A program made the translations under genes and the position numbers. A stretch of 27,500 bases of DNA from Symbiodinium natans (Eukaryota > Sar > Dinophyceae > Suessiales > Symbiodiniaceae): positions 512,501 to 540,000 of the forward strand of contig CAJNDS010002135.1 in the NCBI GenBank assembly GCA_905221605.1, given 5' to 3'. The stretch's first letter is position 1. Each line of letters opens with the position of its first letter. The notes below the pieces were generated by a model. That model worked only from the letters and a program-made list of their open reading frames with translations, was not told the origin of the DNA and did no database searches. Positions 15,401 to 22,988 of this stretch are shown here, piece after piece.

Positions 15401-18400
15401 TAGAAGCAACTCTTTCTCGGGGGGCGGATAGGGTTCATGGATGGAGTTTCTAGGGTTTGAAGGGTTTACAGGGTTTGTAGAGGGTTTTCAAAGGGTTTAT
15501 AGGTTTTACAAAGGGCTTTTAGGGTGTGGAGCCGGGGTTCAGGGTGTCGGGGTCAAAAATTTAGGCTTCTAGGGCGCAGAGCTGCGCGAACGGCCGAAAA
15601 ATCCTACAATCGCGTCAACCCCTTCCAACCCCCCAAAGGTCCTGGCTTTCAGCTTTTTGACGGGTAGGTCGTGTTTTGTTTCGGGTGGGTGGGGGAAGGG
15701 TTGGGGCACCGCAGGGTTTCGGGTCCAGGACCTAAAACCATGTTTCTTGGGCAGGTTCCGGCTTGACAAGAGGGCGCGACCAGACACTCCTGACATGCCA
15801 ATGATTCAGGGTTTAGGGTCCAGGGTTTAGGGTTTAGGGATTTAGGGATTTAGGGATTTAGGGTTTAGGGTTTAGGGCTTAGGAGGGCCTAGCACTCTAG
15901 TGCTGACCCCAGAATCCAGCACTCTACATGAGCACCCCCACCCCCCCACCCCCCCCCCCCCCCCACCCCCCCCCCCCCCCACCCACCCCCCCCCCCCACA
16001 TGGCGGTCCAGTGGTCCGCTCCGCAACATCTGTTTCAAGCTCGCAGCAGAGTTTAACGACCTTCCCCCCCGCGCCCCCTCCCACCACACACATCCTCCAA
16101 CATGTCATTGGATTTGCTGAGGTTAGAGATCAAAGCTGAAGGGTCCTGGGCGTAGGCCGCGGCACCCTAAACCCTAAACCCTAAACCCTAAACCCTAAAC
16201 CCTAAACCCTAAACCCTAAACCCTAAACCCTAAACCCTAAACCCTAAATCCCTGGCAAAGAGGGTGTTTGCGCCTTACAGGCTCAGCCCTCCCAGCCATG
16301 GCGGCGGAATCTGCCGGAGAGACGGCGCTGGCAGACGTAAGGCGGGGTTTAGGGTTTAGGGTTTAGGGTTTAGGGCTTAGGGTTTGGGGCTTAGGGCTCA
16401 GGGTTTAGGGTTTAGGGTTTAGGGCTTCGGGTTTAGGGCTTAGGGTTTAGGGCTTAGGGTTTAGGGTTTAGGGCTTGGGGTTTGTGGTTTAGGGCTTAGG
16501 GTTTAGGGGTTTTCTGAGTGGTGCTCGAAGGGTAATCGTGTTATATGTGTCTAGGTCTGGTTGCAGGGGGCAGACCCTTCAGCCTCAAAGCTCCCGACCC
16601 ACTGAGGCCTTGGCTCTAGACCTAAACTCGCGCAAAGAAGTGTTAGCTTGAGGGTTGAAACCCTAAGCCTTAAACCCTAAACCCTAGCCCTAAACCCTAA
16701 ACCCTAAACCCTAAACCCTCAACCCTAAACCCCAAATATCAAACCCTAGAATCTAGCCACCTCCCAACCCTCCACTTGCAGCCGCCACGGCCCAGGGTCG
16801 TGACCCTAACCCTGAGCCCTAATCCCTAGCCCTAAACTCTTAACCGAAAACGTTACCCCCTAAACCCTAAACCCTAAACCCGAAAACCCTCAAGCCATGA
16901 AGCCCGAAAGCCCTAAAGCCCTACACCTTAAAATGCCTTAAACATCCTGCACCCTAACCCCTAGAGCTCTATAAAGCCCTAGACCTCTCAAGTTTTCGGA
17001 AGCCGCAAACCCTAAACCCTAAACCCTAAACCCTAAACCCTAGACCCTAGACCCTAAACCCTAAACCCTAAACCCCAAACCATAAACCCTACCTAAACCC
17101 CTCCTCCAGGCACAGAAAGCCGGAGATACCCGGTGAGGGCGACGATGTGCCGCCTTTGAGCGCCCCGTTGGGGGTGCAACCGGCGGTCGCTTGCTTTTCC
17201 TGGCTGGTTCTTGGTAAGGAAGGAGGGAATGAGGTACTCTATAGAATCCCTTAAAGGTGTTTCGTTGGTTTGCTTACCTTTCTAAGGGTGGTTACGTGGT
17301 CCCTTAATCTGGTCCCTTGCCTTCTTTAAAGGGGTTCTGAAGTATGGGCGCTTGGGTTGCATACGGTAGATAGGGGGTATATGAGGTGTCCCCAATTAAC
17401 GGCCCATGTTAAGGGACCATGAAACTACCCTAAGAACCTTCACACTGCTTCATCCTTCATGTTCGAAAGGTACTGTGATCTCACTGCTATGAATGTAGGA
17501 AAGTATTCCGCGTTTGCTATCGCTCGCCCTTACTTAGCTAATTCGTGGGACGAAGCGCATGCTGCTACGCAGGATTCCATCGCGTTTTTTTGCACGTGGG
17601 CCGTCAAGTAGTTGATCTTCTTCACGAAATATCAACCAATGAACATATGAAATGAAGCAGGGACGTGCGTTGCTTTAGAACGTCTTAGCTTTGGGGAAGC
17701 TTACGGAGTACGCCCCCCGCCCCGCCCCATTAGACGACATCAAAGCGGCGTAAACACTATGAACGTTTTCTGACTCTCTCCCTAGACCCTGAATAGGAGG
17801 CTCAAGGTGGTTCTCGCCAGGTTGAAAGGATCCGGCTTTGGGAAAGGTTTCGGGTTTAGGGTTGAGGGTCTAGGAATGAAGGTTTAGGATTTAGGGTTTA
17901 GGGTTTAGGGCTTAGGGTTTAGGGTGCAGGTTTAGGGTTTAGGGTTTAGGAATGAAGGTTTAGGGCTTGTCGAGTTTGAACCCTTTCGAGCCACATGGGA
18001 GACCAAGGAGACGAACAAGCGCAGCTCCAAGGACTCCATCGACATGCCACGCGGCTGGCTTTGGGGTTTTGGGGGGAGGTTCGTCGTTGAAGGGTCGAAG
18101 GGTTTTGAGCGTTCCCTAAACCCTAAACCCCAAGCCCTAAACCCTAAACCCTAAACCCTAAACCCTATACCCTACACCCGACATCCTACACCCGACACCC
18201 TAAACTCTACAGTTGGCAATGCTCCTTTTTGGCCGAAGGCCGGGGTTCGGTAGGAGGTTGCGCGGCGTGAGGTTCGACATGTAGTTGTGGTTCAGAGCTT
18301 TTGGGCCCGAATCCCTAAACTCCAAACCCTAAACGTTAAACCCTAAACCCTAAACCCTAAACCCCAAAACCCTAAACGCGCAAGCCGCAACTCAGGGGCT

Positions 18401-18807
18401 CGAAGACGAGGGTGCCGTTGACGGCCTCTCGGACAAGCAATCCCTTGCGAGCGTTCGAGCGTTCAGGGTTTAGGGTTTGGGGTTTGAGGTTTAGGGCCAG
18501 GGAATTATATTGGTTGGTTTGGCTCTTTAAATAGAGTTTCTGTTTTGTAGGGGGTTATATTAAGGTATAAGGGTAACAGATAAAGAGGCCACCGGCCTTT
18601 TGAAAGCCAAAACGGTTGGTGTTCCAGGGTTTCTTTGGGTTTAGGGTTTAGGGTTTAGGGTTTCGGGCGCGCGGGCTGATGAAGCCGGTTGGTTCGGTCA
18701 AGAAGCGAAACCGATTAATAGCTGTTGCATCAATCGTGAAGCACTAAAGTATGTCTGGCTTCGGGTTTAGGATTTCGAAGCCCACCTGCAACAACAACGA
18801 AAATAGG

Positions 18808-18905
<98 letters not shown>

Positions 18906-21900
18906 TGTGTGTCTCAGGACCATCGCTGTACATGCGAGGTGCCAAACCGAGCAGCATATCATCAGCGGGCAGTGGAGATTCTGCATAGGGGGGGGGGGGG
19001 GGCTTCCCACAGTATTTCAACGAACGATGTAGTACTTTGGGGTATATAGGGGTACCCCTAATGTCGGAAATCCCCAATCTAGGGTTGGACTTGCTGAGGG
19101 TTTCGGGTGAGGAAAACAAGGACCTATGGGTTCAGGGTCCAGGGTTCGGTGGTTTAGGGTTTAGGGTTTGGGGTTTAGGGTTTGGGGTTTGAAGTTAAAT
19201 TCTGCAACTCTTAGGCCTGAACCCGAAGCCCCAACACCCAGGTAAACCCTAAGCCCTAAGCCCTAAACCCTAAACCCCAAAAAGCCCTTTTAGGCCCCCA
19301 TCCCGGGCAAAATCTTTCCCATCTTTGTGACCCTTTCTGAGGCTGCATACCAGTCCCTGATCAACAGCCTCGTCCACCAGCACCTTGAAACTTGGCTCGA
19401 CTCAAGCCCTGGGGTTTAGGGTTTAGGGTTTAGGGTTTGGGGGGTTTGGGGTTTGGGGTTTGGGGTTTAGGGTTTAGGGGGTTTGGGGTTTAGGGTTTGG
19501 GGTTTCGGGTTTAGGGTTTAGGGTTTAGGGGGTTTGGGGTTTAGGGTTTGGGGTTTCGGGTTTCGGGTTTAGGGTTTAGGGTTTAGGGGGTTTGGGGTTT
19601 AGGGTTTAGGGTTTGGGGTTTAGGGTTCAGGGTCCCCCCATACCAGGTCCACCGGAACACTAGACCGGACGGAGCATTTGGGGTTTAGGGTTTAGGGTTT
19701 TGGGTTTAGGGTCTGGGGTTTCTTTTTTTGGGGGGATGTAGGGTTGAGGCTTTAGGACTCAAGCTCCCTACACCTTCCCAGCGTTGTGGGCTTTAGGACT
19801 TGAGGGCTTGAGCGATTTAGTGGGTTTTTAGGACGTTAGGGGATGTTTTGGAGTTTAGAGTTTAGGGTGTGAGGGTTTGACGGTTTGAAGGTTTCAGGGT
19901 TTCAGGGCTTCAGGGTTTCAGGGTTTCAGGGTTTGAGAGTTTTTTAGGCGTTTAGGCATTTAGGGATTCGGGTTTTAGGGCTTGAGGGTTTTAGGGTTTT
20001 AAGGCTAGAGGGTTTCAGGGACTTCGGGCTTTAGGGATTTCGGACTTTAGGGATAGTATGGTTTTTGTGCTTTAGGGAGTTACGGTTGTGGGTTTTCCAG
20101 ATTAGGGGTTTGGGGTTCAGGGTTCAAAGTCCCGGGAAGTCGGGCTCACAGTGCTGGGAACTCAGATCTCACGAAGCGCCACCCTTGTTTCACGGAATGC
20201 TCAGCCTGATCCAGCCCTAAACACCAAGCCTCAGCTAAACCCTAAACCTAAACCCTAAACCCTAAACCCTAAACCCTAAACCCTAAACCCTAAACCCTAA
20301 ACCCTAAACCGTAAACCCTAAACCCTAAACTTTAAACCCTAAACCCTAAACCCTAAACCCTAAACCCTAAACCCTAAACCCGAAACCCTAAACCCTAAAC
20401 CCTAAACCCTAAACCCTAGACTCTAAACCCTAAACCGTCCCTGCCCCTGCCCCTCTGCTGCGAGCGTGTTAACCACGGCCTTGAAGCCCAGCCTAAACCC
20501 CAAGCCTAAAACCCTGAAACCCTGAACGCCTGAAACTTAAAGCCTCACCGCAACTGCCATAAACTCCAAGAAACCCTCTCCCTACGCCACACCCAATTTC
20601 CCCGCACCCTAACAATCCTCTCCTGAGCCCCCCAGAATCCTTAAGGGCCGAAACCACCCGAAACCCGCCGAAACCCGAAGCCCGAAACCCGAAACCCTAA
20701 ACCCTAAACCCTAAACTTAGCCTTAAGCTGCCTGGAGGTGGAGGTAGCCGCAGCTGCAGCCGCGAACGACGGTGTAAGCAGCACTGGGAGCCTTGCATTG
20801 CTGCGTGGATGGTCGCAGGCGTGCCCCCCCAAACCCCAAACCCCAACCCTAAACCCTAAACCCAAAGCCCTAAACCCTAAGACCTCATTTTTGCCTCTGG
20901 GGTAAACTGAGGCGGTGTAGAGCTTAGGGAGTTGGAGGGCTTCTTTTTGTCATGGGTGTAGGGTTTAAGAGTGTGGGGATTGCAGGGCTTGTTCAGGCAG
21001 TTTCGGGGCTTAAGGGTTGACAGTGTCGGGGTTTTGTAGGGGTTCAGGTTGTAGTGTTTACTGTAGGGCTCAGCCAAGTCCTCTACCCTTGGCACTGTCC
21101 TGCACTTTTCAGAGGGAGGCAGCTTTTCAGAGGAGGCAATGCGATTGCTCTCTGCTGCCTTTTTGTTTTTTGTCTCCCTTCCCTTCCGCAGGGTGGCTGT
21201 TTAGGGTTTAGGGTTTAGGGTTTAGGGTTTAGGGTTTAGGGTTTAGGGTTTAGGCTTTGCGTGCGGACTGCCTTCCTGTGCTTGCAACGTCGAGAGTCAG
21301 ACGCCAGCGCCTGCATCCAAAACCCTTCCAGACACAAGATCCAGGTGCGCCTGGGCCCCAAAGCAACCCCAAACCCTAAATCCGGTTTGGTCATCTTTCT
21401 GTGTTACATGCCATCCTCAAGTGACTTGAGTCAGGATCAGTTCGCAATGGAGTCTTGCAGAAACCCTAAACCCTAAACCCTAAACCCTAAACCCTAAACC
21501 CTAAACCCTAAACCCTAAACCCTAAACCCTAGACCCTAGACCCTAAACCCTAAATCCTAAACCCTAAACCCTAAACCCTAAACCCACCCTAAATCCACAT
21601 ACCTAACCGATCTGTGCGTGTTTGGCCAGGGCAGCCGGCAGCGCTCGCAGGCAAAGCTCAAGCGGCAACCCCCCCCCCCCCACTGCGGGTTAGGGTTTAG
21701 GGTTTAGGGTTTAGGCTTGAGGGTTTAGGGTTTAGGGTTTAGGGTTGAGGGTTTAGGGTTTCGGGTTTCCTGCTACCCCGCTATTCTTATTGACATGTCT
21801 TGTATTCTTCTTCTTGTTTGTTGTTGATGCTGTTGTGATGGTGATTGATGGCGATGCTAGTTTCCTCATTGTCTTCTTAGTTGTTTGATGTCGCTGATGG

Positions 21901-22868
21901 TGACGAGGTTGCTGGTCATTCCTATTGTCTTTCTGCGTCTTTCTGCCTTTACTGTTGCTAACCTGCTTTGATGGTGATGATGATGATGATGGTGATGATG
22001 ATGGTGGATATCAATATTATTCTCTTTCTTAGTCTTTTTCTTAGTCTTCTTCTTCTTCTTATTATTATTATGAATATTGTCATGATCATTCTCATTATGA
22101 TTATGATGCTGACGAAGAACGTTTCTTTGCCCATATGAATCTGCAGCCGCGGCAGGGGCGACAGAAGCATCGAACAATCCCAGATCGGGGCCTAAACCCT
22201 AAACCCGAAACCTAAACCCCAAAACCCCTAAAATATGTGGGGAACCAAGTGGGAGACAAGTGGGAGACCACAGTCCCTGACAGGCATCACAGCATGCAGG
22301 GTCCATTCACTTTCATAAACTGGCCCTAGACCCTAAGCCCTAAGCCCCAAACCCTAAACCCTAAACCCTAAACCCTAGACCCTAAACCCGAAATCTTAAA
22401 CCCGTACTTGCAAGAGCGGTTCTTCCTGTCAAAGGAGCGAAGCAATGAAGTTAGGGTTTTATTCTCAGGGTTTAGGGTTTAGAGGTTTTGGGGGTGCAGA
22501 AGGGCAGAGTGAGCGAGTGAGAGAGCTAGCGAGAGAACAACCGACTTCCCCAAACCCCAAGCCCTAAACCCTAAACCCTAAACCCTAAACCCTCCTTCGC
22601 TGCTGAGTTTTTTGTCTCCTGCGTCTCAAGCCCTTGAAGTTCCAGACCCATGAGATCCAAACTCCAGCAAAGCCACAAACCCTAAACCCTAAACCCTAAA
22701 CCCTAAACCCTAAACCCTAAACCCCAAACCCCAAACCCTAAACCCTAAACCCTAAACCCTAAACCCCCTGGAGAGGATGATCTCTTCCGCGCGCCCACAT
22801 CGGACATGGAGCGTCTCACGTCGGTGGATTCATCGGCATCTGAGGGGAGGCCCAAGCTTGTGTTTTGA
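12353..22868 (+). CDS. Unrecognised multi-exon gene with about 30 small exons
   Basis: I do not recognise the product (roughly 550 residues). Proposed exons: 12353-12427, 12878-12907, 13431-13516, 13796-13940, 14205-14246, 14340-14372, 14587-14658, 14931-14978, 15229-15290, 15755-15796, 16122-16149, 16281-16336, 16567-16606, 16782-16789, 17110-17202, 17797-17846, 17991-18057, 18396-18450, 18918-18968, 19294-19398, 19647-19673, 20152-20213, 20465-20485, 20728-20818, 21297-21362, 21630-21650, 22415 or 22417-22449, 22631-22666, 22776-22868. Support: GC-rich third positions, AG acceptors, mostly GC donors and agreement of phase at nearly all junctions, ending at TGA 22866-22868. The 5' part (before 14205) and 21297-22449 are the weakest. 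It contains no obvious signal peptide or long membrane segment. Two introns coincide with MITE-like termini (14247, 17203). The start ATG 12353 is a guess; mRNAs are probably trans-spliced. Confidence 0.6.
12448..12760 (+). other. Unique non-telomeric stretch
   Basis: About 300 bases with little repeat; I find no convincing exon and no recognisable promoter motif. Confidence 0.4.
12878..12907 (+). CDS. Candidate exon, AELKLEPSFA
   Basis: Short phase 0 frame after GGCCAG with a poly-C run upstream; GC donor at 12908. Weak on its own. Confidence 0.3.
13255..13425 (+). repeat. CCCTGAA then CCCTAAA tract
   Basis: A homogeneous run of CCCTGAA units (13255-13315) followed by CCCTAAA, another example of local variant spread. 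A 22-base poly-G run sits at 13186-13207. Confidence 0.92.
13431..13516 (+). CDS. Candidate exon, ENMQAPNTSELALGSFEL
   Basis: Open frame LENMQAPNTSELALGSFEL..GEGRCW between AG acceptor and GC donor; joins in phase to 13796. The internal ATG 13440 could also be a start codon. Confidence 0.4.
13796..13940 (+). CDS. Candidate exon, FQREGGWFPAEAQRLAALFG
   Basis: Frame EMDKGSLRTPPPNLA, FQREGGWFPAEAQRLAALFG, then CFASQ, open until TGA 13971. Several phase 0 donors (13908, 13941, 13956). Another frame is also open here, with poorer GC3. Confidence 0.45.
14205..14246 (+). CDS. Exon DLTPMSATLPVYLP, upstream of a MITE intron
   Basis: Acceptor GTTGAG; the exon ends where the palindromic element begins (GT donor at 14247, alternative 14235). 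Confidence 0.6.
14235..14339 (+). mobile_element. Short MITE-like introner
   Basis: CCGGTTCTTAG at the left and CAAGAACCGG at the right form terminal inverted repeats around about 90 bp with the family core TATAG/AATCC.TTAAAGG. The element fills the intron between two phase-matching exons. Confidence 0.7.
14340..14372 (+). CDS. Exon ASSRALGQFSE, downstream of a MITE intron
   Basis: Starts right after AAGAACCGGAG, the right terminus of the element, and is phase 0 at both ends with a GC donor. Confidence 0.6.
14587..14658 (+). CDS. Exon DRLYTCKESFAVYEGDLATL
   Basis: 72-nt phase 0 exon (DRLYTCKESFAVYEGDLATL + QQAQ) with high GC3; acceptor CAGCAG, donor GAAGGG (GA type). Confidence 0.7.
14931..14978 (+). 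CDS. Exon VSLLNIYRQYEMYRRL
   Basis: 48-nt phase 0 exon, acceptor GAAAG, GC donor. Very protein-like and the only fully open frame of the island. Confidence 0.72.
15229..15290 (+). CDS. Exon QSHRPCLRRFLLWHMASCVG
   Basis: Best GC3 frame of the island. Donor GGGCAG|GT repeats GGGCAG|GT at the next acceptor (15749-15756), a clear direct repeat at the intron ends. Confidence 0.6.
15755..15796 (+). CDS. Exon FRLDKRARPDTPD
   Basis: Acceptor TTGGGCAG, GC donor in ACAT|GCC; split codons agree with neighbours. Confidence 0.6.
15938..16000 (+). repeat. Poly-C with A interruptions
   Basis: Pyrimidine-rich run inside intron 15797-16121. Other runs: C at 2026-2040, 12846-12865, 21669-21681; G at 13186-13207, 18988-19002, 25852-25866, 27337-27348. 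Length of such runs may be unreliable. Confidence 0.9.
16122..16336 (+). CDS. Two exons, LEIKAEGSW and AQPSQPWRRNLPERRRWQT
   Basis: 16122-16149 (GC donor) and 16281-16336 (acceptor TTACAG, donor GTAAGG, unusually canonical), separated by a pure CCCTAAA intron. Alternatively the well-placed ATG at 16299 (CAGCCATGG) in another frame (MAAESAGETALAD) could start a gene. Confidence 0.45.
16164..16252 (+). repeat. (CCCTAAA)n filling a short intron
   Basis: About 12 perfect units in the 131-nt intron 16150-16280. Confidence 0.95.
16346..16512 (+). repeat. TTTAGGG/CTTAGGG tract
   Basis: G-strand only, in intron 16337-16566. Confidence 0.92.
16567..16789 (+). CDS. Two exons, GQTLQPQSSRPTE and PPR (8-nt microexon)
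   Basis: 16567-16606 (acceptor TTGCAG, GC donor) and 16782-16789 (acceptor TTGCAG, GC donor). The 8-nt exon is proposed only because it keeps phase into 17110. Confidence 0.4.
17110..17202 (+). CDS. Exon HRKPEIPGEGDDVPPLSAPL
   Basis: 93-nt exon, HRKPEIPGEGDDVPPLSAPL then GVQPAVACFS and a split Trp codon. The GC donor is the first GC of a MITE terminus GCTGGTTCTTGG. Confidence 0.62.
17203..17437 (+). mobile_element. MITE-like element(s) in an intron
   Basis: Left terminus GCTGGTTCTTGG, GGAGGGAATGAGG and the core CTATAGAATCCCTTAAAGG match the family; the usual right end is missing. A second inverted repeat (17281-17307 with 17409-17437; core GTGGTCCCTTAA / TTAAGGGACCAT) lies inside. Confidence 0.6.
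17459..17611 (+). other. Small open frame in the intron, 50 codons
   Basis: ATG to TAG, MFERYCDLTAMNVGKYSAFA and onward. Third positions are only about half G/C, unlike the exons, so it may be chance or a transposon remnant. The surrounding 17440-17790 is non-telomeric intron. Confidence 0.2.
17797..17846 (+). CDS. Exon RLKVVLARLKGSGFGK
   Basis: Acceptor GAATAG, GT donor; a second frame (EAQGGSRQVERIRLWER) is also open. Confidence 0.5.
17991..18057 (+). CDS. Exon TWETKETNKRSSKDSIDMPR
   Basis: Hydrophilic exon after CTTTCGAG, then GW with a GC donor; phases agree with 17846 and 18396. Confidence 0.65.
18396..18450 (+). CDS. Exon GSKTRVPLTASRTSNPLR
   Basis: Phase-consistent frame; another frame (GLEDEGAVDGLSDKQSLASV) is open with similar codon use, so the reading frame is uncertain. 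Confidence 0.5.
18810..18912 (+). repeat. (GT)n microsatellite
   Basis: About 50 GT units with one TTT break, ending at a splice acceptor (GTCTCAG). In RNA this is a GU tract near the 3' splice site. Confidence 0.97.
18918..18968 (+). CDS. Exon DHRCTCEVPNRAAYHQR
   Basis: Begins just after the GT microsatellite (acceptor GTCTCAG) and ends at a GC donor. Followed by a poly-G run at 18988. Confidence 0.5.
19294..19398 (+). CDS. Exon APIPGKIFPIFVTLSEAAYQ
   Basis: Longest clean exon of this gene: APIPGKIFPIFVTLSEAAYQ then SLINSLVHQHLETWL. Acceptor TTTTAG. End uncertain (19391 to 19405). High GC3 and only one good frame. Confidence 0.7.
19410..19632 (+). repeat. TTTAGGG/TTTGGGG tract with a repeated 60-70-bp module
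   Basis: The order TTTAGGGGG-TTTGGGG-TTTAGGG-TTTGGGG-TTTCGGG recurs about three times, i.e. a higher-order repeat. Confidence 0.88.
19647..19673 (+). CDS. Candidate exon VHRNTRPDG
   Basis: Small island between two TTTAGGG blocks, acceptor TACCAG, GC donor. Frame STGTLDRTEHLG is an alternative. Confidence 0.4.
19679..20130 (+). repeat. Decayed TTTAGGG-like intron DNA
   Basis: TTTAGGG at the left, then TTTCAGGG, TTTAGGGA and TTTTAGGG variants; no exon seen. Confidence 0.75.
20152..20213 (+). CDS. Exon CWELRSHEAPPLFHGMLSLI
   Basis: Acceptor CTCACAG; GC donor splits the next codon. Confidence 0.58.
20236..20437 (+). repeat. (CCCTAAA)n
   Basis: About 28 units with few changes, filling most of intron 20214-20464. 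Confidence 0.96.
20465..20485 (+). CDS. 21-nt exon VLTTAL
   Basis: Between CTGCGAG and GCCCAG; continues MLSLI-HVLTTAL-NCLEVEV in phase. Confidence 0.45.
20728..20818 (+). CDS. Exon CLEVEVAAAAAANDGVSSTG
   Basis: Ala-rich then SLALLRGWSQ, GC donor. An internal GTGTAAG at 20772 is a possible GT donor. Confidence 0.62.
21297..21362 (+). CDS. Exon SDASACIQNPSRHKIQVRLG
   Basis: Frame with about three quarters G/C at third positions ending PK at a GC donor; joins phase 0 to 20818. A further island, 21113-21165 (REAAFQRRQCDCSLL), may be another exon or intron. Confidence 0.5.
21460..21590 (+). repeat. (CCCTAAA)n
   Basis: About 18 units, in intron 21363-21629. Confidence 0.96.
21630..21650 (+). 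CDS. Candidate exon GSRQRSQ (frame continues AKLKRQ)
   Basis: Acceptor TGGCCAG; GC donors at 21651, 21662 or 21665. Confidence 0.4.
21770..22190 (+). repeat. AT-rich intron DNA with GAT and TCT/TAT triplet runs
   Basis: GATGATGGT runs near 21968-22008 and CTT/ATT runs near 22050-22075. Its His-rich or Ile-rich translations are artefacts. No exon seen in the whole 21690-22410 intron. Confidence 0.8.
22415..22449 (+). CDS. Exon RFFLSKERSNE
   Basis: Island between CCCTAAA and TTTAGGG tracts, AG acceptor at 22414 or 22416, GT (or GA) donor. Confidence 0.6.
22631..22666 (+). CDS. Exon PLKFQTHEIQTP
   Basis: 36-nt phase 0 exon, acceptor TCTCAAG, GC donor. Confidence 0.65.
22776..22868 (+). CDS. 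Last exon, DDLFRAPTSDMERLTSVDSS, stop TGA
   Basis: Acceptor GGAGAG; DDLFRAPTSDMERLTSVDSS then ASEGRPKLVF and TGA 22866-22868. A Ser/Thr-rich acidic C-terminus. Confidence 0.72.
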   Translation, partial: DDLFRAPTSDMERLTSVDSSASEGRPKLVF

Positions 22869-22988
22869 GGTGCCTGGGGTGTGGTAGAGAGGGTTTAGGG
22901 TTTAGGGTTTGGGGTTTAGGGTTTCGGGTTTAGGGTTTAGGGTTTAGGGCTAGAGAGAGATAGAGAGAGACAAGAGGCTCCAATGTAG

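Noticed and set aside
15569-15796. Minus-strand 75 aa frame
   Set aside because: Overlaps the plus-strand exon 15755-15796, which is supported by phase and a border repeat; all other genes are on plus.
18730-19119. HTHTHT, VCVCVC and related frames
   Set aside because: Produced by the GT microsatellite.
21866-22177. His-rich / Ile-rich minus-strand frames
   Set aside because: Triplet microsatellite translations inside an intron.
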